In this document: one piece after another, positions 44,318 through 54,801 of the stretch
Position numbering within the stretch: the first letter of the stretch is position 1
Layout: each line of letters begins with the position of its first letter
Source: Eleusine coracana subsp. coracana
Taxonomy: Eukaryota > Streptophyta > Magnoliopsida > Poales > Poaceae
NCBI GenBank assembly: GCA_032690845.1
Contig: CM064434.1
Coordinates: 30,153,069 to 30,217,068, forward strand
Length of the DNA: 64,000 nucleotides
Direction: 5' to 3'
Position numbers and translations under genes: made by a program
The notes under the pieces: generated by a model
The model's database searches: none
Told to the model about the DNA's origin: nothing
What the model saw: the letters and a program-made list of their open reading frames with translations, nothing else

Positions 44318-45799
44318 TGAAGTATCTAGGCCTTAGTTTAAGGGTTTTAGTAATTAATGAACACTTGTGGCTCATTATGTTCCAATAATGATCAATTCAT
44401 AAATTCATATTTCAATGAAGATGAAGAAGGCGGCACAAGGCAAAGGTATAAAATTAGGTTTTCTATTTTACTGGTCATAAGGTGTTTAGAGGAGAAAGTG
44501 ACCGGATTGCTAGAATAGTTGTCGAACTATTATAAGGGGTTGATGCTTGAGCACCTGATGAATATCTATTTGCCACTTTGTGAGATCTCATTTATCCAAG
44601 CTCTTCTCAAATTACACCTCCAAATATCCTTTGAAAATCCTATGCAATTTACACCAAATTTCTTCTTCTTATAATTTGGTGTTTTTTCCCCAACAAATTC
44701 CTTGAAAATTATTCCTAAAAATTAATGCCAAAGGAGGTCTAGCGGTCTCACTGTCAGTAGGCAGCGGTCTGACTGTGCACGTCCAGATGGGTCCGAGGAC
44801 CCAATCCCCCAAGCGGTCTGACCGTGTGGAGTTACCGGTCCGACCGCCATGTGCTGACGGTCTAACCGCGGGGTCTGGATGGTCTGATCGTGCTCGTACA
44901 GAGAGTTCTGCATCTCGGCATGTCACTGGCGGTCTGACTGCCAATGGGGCTCGGTCTGACTCCCAGTCTTCAGACTAGTTTGAATGCCGGTCAAACTAGT
45001 CGTTGGGTCTGTGGCGGTCTGACCGCCAGGTGTGTAGAAAGTTGTAACGGCTAGTTTTTTGGATGCTTGGCTATATATACCCACTCCTCTCGTGCATTTT
45101 AGCTCTCTTGACACCCTTAAGAAATTCATTGAGCTATTTGAGCCATCTCCACTCTCACACAAGCTTCCATTGATCCATTGCAAGTGTGTGAGAATCTAGT
45201 GCTTGTTGTCGAGTGATTCAATCTTTGTGGCACTAGGTATTCATCAAGCGAGCGGCGTTGGCTTGTTACTCATGGAGGTTGCTGCCTCCTAGTCGGCTTG
45301 GTGGCGTGGGAACCGTGAGCCCTTCAAGAAGATTGTGAAGGAGGCTCGGTGTTCGTGAAGAGGTCTTGTACTTACCTCGCCGGAGCAACAAAGGGTAACT
45401 CTAGTAACACCGAGGTTTGGAGAGGTTCAAGGGATTGATTTTTGGCATAAGATCAAGTTGCTCTTGTGTGAGCCCTTCTCGGTGGAGAAGTGTATACTTG
45501 ATAGAGAAGCAAGTTAAAGGCTTGAATCTACCTCAACGTGGATTAGGGGTGATCAGCAAGTCACCGAGACCATGGAATATATTTGTGTCTCCTGTCCTCT
45601 TTATTTACATGCTGTTTTGATTACTAGGGATTACAATATTTCTTATCACCTAGGATTGCAAACCACTCTCACAACATAGGTGTAGTTTTATTTTATGAGC
45701 GCATTATTCTTGGATTATTTCCACATTTAATTTTGCAGGTCATAAATTATCAAAACCCGCCTATTCACCCCCCCACTAGTCGGTATCCTAGATCCTACA
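44318..45799 (+). repeat. E6 3' LTR
   Basis: TGAAGTATCTA to ATCCTACA, 1482 bp, TATA-like CTATATATAC at 45071-45080. Followed by TSD CTAGG. Confidence 0.93.
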
Positions 45800-45804
45800 C
45801 TAGG

Positions 45805-46139
45805 TATTGTGATTTTATTAACTGGCCGATATAATATTAGTTGTTACAATTAGTCTAGTGTGCATCAGTTTATAGATTTATGCTTTTTATTATTATTATA
45901 AAGTTGATGCTCAATCATGTACTTAGCATGCATTGACTTTGTGCCTTCATCGACATTGTGCATGCATCGACCCATCTGCAGTCAACTTGCAAGCGCACAC
46001 CTTGTCTGTTGAATGGTCAAACTAACTGGCACGCCGCGTACCGTCTACAACGCACTATCAGACCTGCACTGGATCTAAGAAGATCTCCCAGGCCTCGTGT
46101 TTGCACGCGGAAGATCGACTGCTGTTTTTCACATCAACA
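45805..46139 (+). repeat. E7 3' LTR, second part
   Basis: Ends TCAACA, the inverse of the LTR start TGTTGA. With 37992-39274 the LTR is about 1.6 kb. The next five bases, ACTTC, are the presumed TSD in E8; the partner lies outside the window. Confidence 0.78.
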
Positions 46140-47035
46140 ACTTCATATATATTCTACGGGTTGAACCATGCCATACATCTCCATCTTCTTCTCAGAATAT
46201 TTATAAACATGCTTCATGATGAAGTCCAGCTTTGCATTAAGCATATCAATCTCCTTGTTGGCATGCTCATCCTTCTGGCAGGTTTGCGAATGATTCTCAT
46301 CCCACCCTTGGTTGGAGATTATCTTATCAATTAATTCTTTTGCTTGAGCAGCGGTAAGTGAGAAGAAGGCTCCTTTGGCAGCAGCATCGAGATGATCACT
46401 GGCTGTTGATGCCAACCCGTGGTAGAAGGTGGTCAAAATTAGCCAATTGTACATTCCATGATGTTGGCATGCTAACATGTACTCTTGAAGCCTCTCCCAT
46501 GCTCTAGGAATGGAATCCTCTTCTGCTTGCTAGAAGGTTAATATTTTTCCATGAAGGGCATGGGTTTTGCCCATCGAGAAGAATTTCTTGAGGAATGTAG
46601 TGGAACAATCATTGTAGGTAGCCACAACACTTGACTTGGCATAGAACCACTGTCTCACTTTCACTAAGAGGGAAAAGGAAAACAGACGGAGTCAGATGGC
46701 ATCTTGAGTGGCTCCTTCAATGGACACAGTGTTGCAAATTTCTAGGAATTGTTGAAGCTAAGCATTTGCGTCCTCATTGCCCGTCCCTCTGAATGGGTTG
46801 GCATGCACCATCTAGATTAGGCCAGATTTGAGACTGGAGTTTTTGTTTCTAGTGTTGACATTTGGCCCAATAGCCACATTGCCAACAGAGGGAGCCGAGT
46901 ACCCATGAAGCACTTTTTTGTCCATTGGTGTTGAGCTTGATGGTGCAGATGTAGTTGTCTTGACTGTCAAGAGTATCTTGAGGATGGATAACTCTAGGTT
47001 GTGCTCTTCTCAGGATTACTTCTGGATTGTCCATG
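46140..47035 (-). pseudogene. E8 Athila-type gag, truncated by E7
   Basis: Minus-strand Gag starting near 47035 (MDNPEVILRRAQPR). Blocks typical of Athila Gag: NPFRGTGNEDANA, IRLRLFSFSL, FLKKFFSMGKTHAL, PRAWERLQEYMLACQHHGM, FYHGLASTASDHLDAAAKG. It is cut by the end of the E7 LTR at 46139. Several TAG stops and frameshifts (near 46530, 46760 and 46815). Gag would build the particle; the rest of E8 is not in the window. Confidence 0.87.
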
Positions 47036-47180
47036 TATTTCTTCGATAGGTCAGGGCCAGTAGTAAACTACCCTATTTTCACATAAAGAGAAAACAAAGC
47101 AAAGATAAACCTATCTAGACAATGGTCACTAATAGAGACATAATTGTGAACAATGTTGGTGATTTGTTAACCAGTGCCTT

Positions 47181-47197
47181 CCCCGGCAACGACGCCA
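47181..47197 (-). other. E8 primer-binding site (tRNA-Asp)
   Basis: The minus strand reads TGGCGTCGTTGCCGGGG next to the LTR start at about 47206. Confidence 0.85.
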
Positions 47198-47205
47198 GAA
47201 ATGTT

Positions 47206-47356
47206 TGTTGATATGTTTAACAAATGTAGATGAGTCTGCAAGTGTATGGATAATACCATTGTAGCACTCCACCTCGGGAGTATTCCAAGGTTATCAAATT
47301 CATAGGGAACGTCTGTGCTAATCTTCTATTCTAATCATCCAAGGACACCAAGATTA
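47206..47356 (-). repeat. E8 5' LTR fragment
   Basis: Plus-strand start TGTTGATATG after the PBS. Only about 150 bp remain before the CACTA terminus at 47357. Confidence 0.65.
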
Positions 47357-47389
47357 CACTACAAGGTTTCAGGTCTATCGCGAGGCCCT

Positions 47390-47985
47390 GAAAAAGTTGC
47401 TATATGGGTATTTTCGTTGCGATAACAAACTATCACAACGATGTCGTGTCATTGGGAGGCATCGCAAGTAGTCGTGTAGCACATTGCATTGATTTTTTGT
47501 ATCATTGCGGTAGTTGTGGCTTGTTGCAACGACATGTGGTGTTGCGTATAGGTGATATGACAATGATGGCTTTGTTCCAGTAGGATGGATTCGCAACTAT
47601 ATGCATTGTTGCTATAATGGATATTGCGTCAATGTTGCATAGTTGCAAATACACAATATTGCAATGCTCTTGAGGTGTAGCGAATGCCACAATTGCCACG
47701 CAGGTGCTCGTCACGAAATCTGACCCAATTTGCAACAACCTCCTCTGCGTTGCTTTGTGTTTGAGCTGCAATCGCAACACCGGTCGTGCCGTTGCTATAG
47801 GCTCACCTGGAATCGCAATAGCAAACGTATTGTTGCTATACCGCCAAAGGGAATCGCGATGACGTACCTATCGTTGCTATAGGTTTAAAGGGTATTACAT
47901 CAGAATAATAGTCACTGCTATATAGATAGAGGGTATTGCATCAATATATCAGTAGTGGCAATCTACATTTAGTGTATCGCAACGA
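47390..47985 (+). repeat. C1 subterminal repeats
   Basis: At least ten short words of the type GTTGCTATA or its inverse TATCGCAAC, in both orientations (for example 47394, 47415, 47610, 47791, 47833, 47873, 47968). Arrays of short subterminal repeats bind the TNPA-type protein in known CACTA elements. The function here is inferred. Confidence 0.7.
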
Positions 47986-48310
47986 AATGAAAAGCATACA
48001 TCAATCCAATATTATTGTTAGTTACATCAATCCAGTATTCACTCATACAACCGATTCCATTCCAGAACTGCAATTGTATCCACAGAAATTTCTGCTTGCC
48101 AAAATGATAACAATGAAGGGAGACACTAAGGTTGCTTCGCTAGGCAATCATGAACCTTGTATATCGCCCCGCCAAATCTCAATGTTCCTGCCCAAATAAG
48201 AGAAATATAGGGTTTCTAGTGAGATAAGAATTACAGCTTGTGGTGCTACATAGAAATGCATTGATAAAAATTGAGGCAATCATGAATGAAGGTCTATTTG
48301 ATGTTCTTAC

Positions 48311-50977
48311 ATGCATGATGATTCCTTTTGTCTCCTCGCGTTCTACTTAGAACTATCAACTCATTTCGAGATATGAAATTTTTTTGTGGCTCATGATCAC
48401 GATATTCCTTCGCCAAATTCTTTGACAGCTTGGTAGGTTTTGGTTTGCGAGCCGGAACATTTTCTTTTTGTGTTGTGATAATGCTTCTTGTCTCAATCGA
48501 GTATAAAGACGTTGGAATATTGTTAGCTATAATCCAAGCACCACATCATCATGATTGTCATACTTGCGTTGGTGTTCGAATGTTATGCATTGGTGTTGCA
48601 TCAATGTTGAACTCAATGTTCCTTGTTTTGGGTTCTGTTGTATTGCAGCTTATTACATTGTTCGTCACCTCATTGGTCTCCTCTACAATTATGCCTTTAC
48701 TGGTCCTGTACGTCTCTTCATTGGTCTCCGTTGCAATTATGCCTTCGTTGGTCCCTAATGCAATGTTGGTTCCATTGGTAGCTACCTGCTAATTACAAAA
48801 TAGAGAATAAATTATGTAATATGACAAATTTAAAAGCAGTCGAGATTTCGACTAGAATCTATGTGAGCAATTTTAGAAACTTTTAGGAGCATTATGAATC
48901 TTTCATTGGCAACAAAGCTTGGCTGTGACGGAGCTAGGCCCAAGCTCTAGATTGGGCCAAATGCTATCGGGCTGGTTTTGGTGGGCCAAAGGAAAAAAAA
49001 TGCCGAAAATAGATGCAAAAAAATAAAGGTATCTTTCGGATCTGAGGGTGGGCATGCGAGTGTTAGGATCTTTTTGTTTTCTCACCAGATTAATTTATCT
49101 GGATTATATCACTAGATTATTTAATCTGCATTATTTTAGCTAGATTAATTACTCTAAATGTGGTGTTTGTTTTTTAGATTATTTAAGCTGGATCAAGTAG
49201 TTGTAGGGGAAGAAATAGCCCATGACATGAGTTGTAAGGGTCTTTTACCAAAATAATCTAAAATAAGCACCTATTGAGGAGATTATTGGATTATAATAAT
49301 CTACCCTCTAGATTAATTCATCTAACATTTTAATCTACCCTATTATTCGTTTTCTTAGTAGATTAATTCAGCTAGATAATTTAATCTAGTGGATTACAAA
49401 ACAAAGAATAAATTATGTAATATGAAAAATTTAAAAGCAGTCGAGATTTCGACTATAATCTATGTGAGCAATTTCTGAACTTTCAGGAGCATTATACAAG
49501 CCATGCTACGTTTTGCTTACACGTAGAGCGGCCCATTAAGGCCCATGAGCTCATTTGCTTATACACGTAGAGCGGCCCATTAAATCTCATAAGCTCATTT
49601 GCTTATACATTATGAACTATTACCGTTAGAACAGTCGATATTCATCATTGAAACAACTAAGTTTCACTGCTGAAATAATTCAAAAAAACTAAAATCATTT
49701 AATTCAAGAAATATAAAATATGAGAATAGTTGATTTGTATTGTTAGAACAATGCATGAAATTCGAAATTTCCAAATCATAATTTTAAAATTTTGAAAGAA
49801 CATATGCGTGTAGGATCTTATTTTTTTTGAATTCATTACAAAAAGTATAATGATTCAAACAAAATCGATAACAGAGTTACGGTTTGAGAGAAAAATCTTT
49901 TTGAAATTTGAACTAAACTTGAATTTTGTTGTTCCATTCACTGCATGACACGTGTTGCTCGTTTGTTCTTCATTCCAGCCCACACTCACCCCCGCAGCCC
50001 ACCAGTGCTCTTCATGGGCCGTCCTCACCCTCTTGGGCCATTTTAGTACGAAATTAAAGCGCACTACGTGGAAACTCCACGTAGCGCACGCTAGATATAG
50101 GAAAACCGGAGCTTGGCAGTGGCGGAGCTAGGCCCAAGCTCAATGTTGGGCCAAATGCTATTAGGCTGGTTTTGGTGGGCCAAAGGAAAAAATGCCAAAA
50201 ACAGATGCAAAAAAATGTATCTTTCGGATCTGAGGGTGGGCATGAGAGTGTTAGTTACCTTCGGATTGCTGTTTTGTGGAAACATTGCTAGGAACTCTTG
50301 CAACAATTTTTCTTGAAGTTTGGCCATGAGTCGCTCCTCCTCTTTTTCCTTGTCGGCAGCTTGGTTTGCAAGAAGCGCTTTTAGTTGCTCAAGCTCATGA
50401 GCTTGTTCTTGGACTCTTTCCTTAACCAGTTGCTTTTTATTTAGATTACGCAGCATGTAACCTTGGCCATATAACCTGCTTAATTTGGCGCTAGTTGTTT
50501 CCATGTACGATTGCTGGAGAAGAAGAGCCTTTGTACCACATGCAGATGTGTTGCTTCTTGCTTCGTCACAACCCAATTCAGATGATTCAGCCATATGCAA
50601 TCTCCTGACTACATTAATCTAAGGAAAAGAAACAAATGTATGTGATCAATGTACGTGATGTTGTGACAAAAAGTAAATTAGTTCACAAAGTTTATAGCAC
50701 TCACATAAATTCTTTCAGACGTCTCATTTGACCATTGTCCATGCTTCGTGTGAGTAGCCTTAAAGAGTTCCATAGGGCCTGGCTCAATACCAGTTTCTAT
50801 ATCTCTCTACAATTCCAAGCGTACACATCACTAATATATCAGATTAATGTGTTACAAGCAGAGAACAATCATGACAATGTTTACCATTTCCCAACTACAC
50901 TGAGAGAAAGGCTTCAAACCCATCACATGCATATTTTTCATTTCCTTACGATTCATAGAGTTCTGGCTACTGATCAT
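48311..50977 (-). pseudogene. C1 Transposase_24-like gene, 3' exons
   Basis: Exons judged by frame plus GT/AG sites, all phase 0: 50885-50977 (31 codons), 50705-50806 (34 codons; IEPGPMELFKATHTKHG, the diagnostic block of Ptta/En/Spm transposases), 50259-50618 (120 codons; long Gln/Glu/Lys coiled coil), 48311-48785 (Thr/Asn-rich repeats ATNGTNIALGTNEGII, then a Lys-rich tail). The last exon has three TGA codons within 40 bases (about 48540-48575), each readable as a former CGA; alternatively an intron lies there. A further exon may start near 48190. The intron 48786-50258 contains later insertions and duplications. The product probably binds the element ends. Broken. Confidence 0.75.
48791..50272. 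repeat. Two interleaved direct duplications inside a C1 intron
   Basis: Segment A (48791-48896) is repeated at 49393-49496. Segment B (48903-49070, with TGACGGAGCTAGGCCCAAGC) is repeated at 50113-50260. Between A and A' also lies an AT-rich block (49071-49392) full of TAGATTAAT words in both orientations with TTTGTTTT-type ends, which looks like a MITE. 49501-50112 has no supported feature. Confidence 0.75.
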
Positions 50978-51027
50978 CTGTGGAAAGTTAACAATTACAG
51001 TTAGGAAACTCAAACTACCACTACAAA

Positions 51028-51090
51028 ACATAGAAGGTCAAGACTTTCCAATAGTTCAATATGCAGATGATACGCTCCTAATAATGGACA
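51028..51090 (+). pseudogene. L1-type LINE reverse transcriptase fragment
   Basis: On the plus strand 17 codons read QDFPIVQYADDTLLIM, the catalytic block of plant L1 LINEs. It lies within a presumed C1 intron beside the E4 boundary and has no flanking LINE sequence that I can recognise. Confidence 0.6.
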
Positions 51091-51132
51091 ATACAACACA
51101 CTTTCATCCCTTCCTCCTTGGGACATGCATGG

Positions 51133-52036
51133 TGATGTGGACAAGGGTTCCCGATCTTCTGAAAGGTTTTGGTAAACTTGATTATGGTGGAGGCGATACA
51201 CAAATCGATCCAGCTTCCAAACGACACGTTCGGAACCCCGCAATCGCAGCACAACGTCTCCTCTAGTTATCAACCATTCAAGAACGATTGACCTCACCGA
51301 GAAGGCTTATCCTTGCCTGCAAATCAAGAACACAAGCAAGAACAAAGAAGAATGCAACAAAATTTGCAAGTTTAGGATGAATCTCACAAGTTGGGGTCTC
51401 ACAAACCGATCAAACGGCAAAACTGTTCTTAACAGAATAATCTAAGCAAAACCCAAACCCTAATGGTGTGGTGGTGGCTGTATATGAAGACCCTCTGGAC
51501 ACACCGCTAATTGGGCTCAACTAGATACAAAGCCCAAAGGCCAAAAACATGTGACACAACACCGAAATAGATTCTATACCCTCTCTTATTTCGATGATTC
51601 CTGATGACTCCGGATGAATTCTGACATGAGACCGGAGGCATTGGAAAGGTCTTCTTCTTATCTTTCCGTGCATATGTAGAACGTCCAAATCCAAGTCCAT
51701 ATGCATCCTGGGCATCCGTTTTAATGCAGACTGGTCCTGAGCCCCGAAACAGACTCGAAGTCGGTTTTGGTTGGGTCTCCACCTTGGCTTCCACGTCCTT
51801 GCTGGTCCTTCACATCCCTAAGTCCTTCTCCCATCATCTCCTGGTACCCTCCATGGTTCCTAATTACAATATAATCATTAGGTAGCAAACCATTCACTAA
51901 AGTGACATATAATGAAGAATATAGGAACGAGCTCACCTCTAAATTTAGTCGTCGTGCACGAGCTCTAGTCATTGGACCTTGCAAGTCCAGAATTGGAGGA
52001 GTGTTGCATGTATCCTTACGATTGATTTCCTCATCA
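51133..52036 (-). repeat. E4 3' LTR
   Basis: Plus strand TGATGTGGACAAGG to CCTCATCA, 904 bp. The pol frame enters it from the right and ends at 51721. Confidence 0.9.
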
Positions 52037-54612
52037 TCCTCCCCCTCTCGAAGTGGATCCGTCCTCGACTCAAGCTCATCCTCTTCTCCGAAGTATGGTT
52101 TCAAATCTGAAATGTTAAAAGTAGGACTAACCCCGAACTCGGGAGGCAACTCAAGTTTGGATGCATTATAATTAATCTTCTCAATTATATTGAAAGGACC
52201 ATCAGCTCTAGGCATTAATTTAGACTTTCTCAAATCTAGAAATCTTTCCTTTCTCAAGTGTAACCATACTAAATGTCCTACATTAAGTTTTACTTCTTTT
52301 CTACCTTTACTACCAGCAATTTTATACTTGTCATTCATCTTTTCAATGCTAAGTCTAGTGGTCTCATGCATTTGCAAAATAAATTCAGCACGCTCCTTAG
52401 CATCAACATGAACCCTCTCATGAATAGGTAGAGGCAGTATATCAAGTGGAGTACGTGGATCAAAACCATATACTACCTTGAAGGGACTTACCTTGTTAGT
52501 AGAATATGTTGCCCAATTATATGCAAACTCAACATGAGGCAAACATTCTTCCCATTGCTTCAAATTTTTCTTCAAAATAGCTCTCAACATAGTACCCAAA
52601 GTGCGGTTCACCACCTTAGTTTGTCCATCAGTTTTCTAGGTGACAAGTTGTAGAAAACAACAACTTTGTACCCAACTTATTCCAAAGCGTGCGCCAAAAG
52701 TGACTCAAGAATTTTGCATCACGATCTGAAACAATAGTAGAAGGCATACCATGCAAACGTACAATTTATTTGAAAAAGAGATCAGCAATATAACTAGTAT
52801 CATCAGTCTTATGACATGGTATAAAGTGTGCCATCTTAGAAAATCTATCCACAATAACAAAAATACTATCACTCCCCCTCTTTGTCCTAGACAGTCCTAA
52901 AACAAAGTCCATAGAAATATCCACCCAAGAAATAGAAGGAACAGGAAGTGGCATGTATAAACCATGTGAATTCAAGCGAGACTTAGTTTTTTGACATGTG
53001 GTGCAGCGAGCAACAAAGCACTCAACATCTTTCCTCATCCTTGGTCAAAAGAAGTGTATGGCCAAAATATCCTCCGTCTTGTTGGCACCAAAATGACCCA
53101 TCAATCCACCTCCATGCGCCTTCTGTAACAACAAAAGACGAACGTAACCAACCGAAATGCATAGGCGGTTAGCTCTAAACAGGAATCCATCAGTGAACAC
53201 AAATTTGTTCCATGCACGACCTTCTTTACAATGCAGCAATACATCCTTAAAATCAACATCAGCAGCATATTGTTTTTTAATTGCCTCAAGACCAAAAATT
53301 CTACAATCAAGTTGAGACAATAAAGTATAGCGCCTAGATAAAGCATCAACGATCACATTATCCTTCCCTTTCTTATGTTTAATAATGTAAGGAAAAGACT
53401 CAATAAACTCAATCCATTTAGCATGTCTATGGTTTAAATTACATTGAGAACAAATATACTTAAGTGATTCATGATCAGAATGAATAACTAATTATTTGGG
53501 CAACAAATAATGACGCCATGTCTCTAAACAACGTACAAGTGCATATAATTCCTTATCATACATGGAGTAATTCAAAACAGGTAAAATAATTTTCTCACTA
53601 AAGTATGCAACAGGTTTACTATCTTGCATCAAAACACCACCAATGCCTATACTACTAGCGTCACATTCAAGCTCAAAAATTTTATCAAAATTAGGTGATT
53701 GCAGCAATGGTGTATGTGTAATTTTATCCTTCAAAGCATCAAAAGACTGATACCTTACCCCAATTGAATCCAACGCCCTTCTTTGTCAACTCATGCAAAG
53801 GTGCAGCAATGATGCTGAAATCTTTGACAAAGCGGCGATAGAAACCTGCAAGACCAAGAAAACTCCTCACCTGTGTGATAGTTTTTGGTACAGGCCAGCT
53901 CGTTATGGCTTCAATCTTCGCCTCATCCACCTCAATTCCCTATGGAGTCACAACATAGCCAAGAAAAGAGACTCGATCCGTGCAAAAGTTGCACTTCTCA
54001 AGGTTACCAAATAAACGTGCATCTCGTAAAGCATCAAAAACAGCACGCAAATGATTTATATGTTCATCTATGGATTTGCAATAAATCAACATATCATCAA
54101 AGTAAACTACCAAAATTTGCCAATGAAAGCTCTTAAAACCTCATTCATCAAGCGCATAAAAGTACTAGGTGCATTAGTTAAACCGAAAGGCATTACTAAC
54201 CACTCATATAATCCGAATTTGATTTTGGAAGCTGTTTTCCATTCATCTCCAAGTTTCATTCTAATTTGATGGTAGCCACTACGCAAATCAATTTTAGTGA
54301 AAATTATAGCACCACATAACTCATCAAGCATGTCGTCTAGCCTAGGAATAGGATGACGATACCTAATAGTAATATTATTAATGGCTCTAGAATCTACACA
54401 CATATGCCAAGTACCATCTTTCTTAGGAACCAAAAGTACAGAAACATCACAAGGACTAAGTGATTGATGAACATACCCACGATCCAAAAGGTCTTGAACT
54501 TGTCGTTGTATCTCCTTAGTCTCCTCAGGGTTGGTCCTATAACCAGCACGGTTTGGCAAAGTAGCACCCGGATTAAATCAATTTGATGCTCAATCCCTCT
54601 CAAAGGTGGCAA
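51721..54612 (-). pseudogene. E4 RT, RNase H and integrase, broken
   Basis: RT 54107-54560 (DLRSGYHQIRMKLGDEWK). The catalytic block VVYFDDMLIYCKS at about 54070-54105 is in the next frame. A TAG at 53940 replaces the Gln of TPQGIE. RNase H starts near 53700 (FELECDASSIGIGG). Integrase has the zinc region HGGGLMGHFG and CTTCQKTKS near 53000-53110, the core DISMDFVLG and IVSDRDAKFLSHFW, and the C-terminal part 51721-52614 with GPFNIIEKINYNASKLELP. The end (GPMTRARARRLN) lies beyond the PPT in the LTR. No chromodomain is recognised. At least six stops or frameshifts. Confidence 0.9.
52037..52050 (-). other. E4 polypurine tract inside coding sequence
   Basis: The minus strand reads CGAGAGGGGGAGGA immediately before the LTR. 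The same bases encode the REGEDDEE stretch of the polyprotein. Confidence 0.88.
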
Positions 54613-54801
54613 TCCCGGGGGTATCTCAGCTGGAAAAACATCCTCATACTCCTACAAAAGGTTAGTGACAGCAGGAGGCAAAGCACTAGAAGCAATATCA
54701 TCAAGCGAAAACAAAGCTTGTTTGCATATCAAAGCATAGCAAATATCATCATTATCAGAAATTTCAGCAAGCTCAGATTTTATTGCAAGACATGAACAAC
54801 C

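Larger units (their letters stand above)
39275..45799 (+). mobile_element. E6: non-autonomous Sirevirus, gag plus unrelated ORF
   Basis: 6.5 kb, LTRs 39275-40777 and 44318-45799, perfect TSD CTAGG (39270-39274 and 45800-45804). A Met-tRNA-type PBS follows the 5' LTR. The interior is a typical Sirevirus gag followed by a second protein-coding region with no protease, integrase or RT similarity, then three AGGGGGAG tracts. LTRs carry many CGGTCTGACCG near-palindromes. It would depend on pol from another Sirevirus. Confidence 0.9.

Noticed and set aside
46140..47035. Reading E8 gag as part of E7
   Set aside because: Opposite strand, different PBS type, and separated by the clear E7 LTR end TCAACA.
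47390..47985. CRISPR-like short repeat array
   Set aside because: Repeats are short, irregular and in both orientations; they fit CACTA subterminal repeats in a plant genome.
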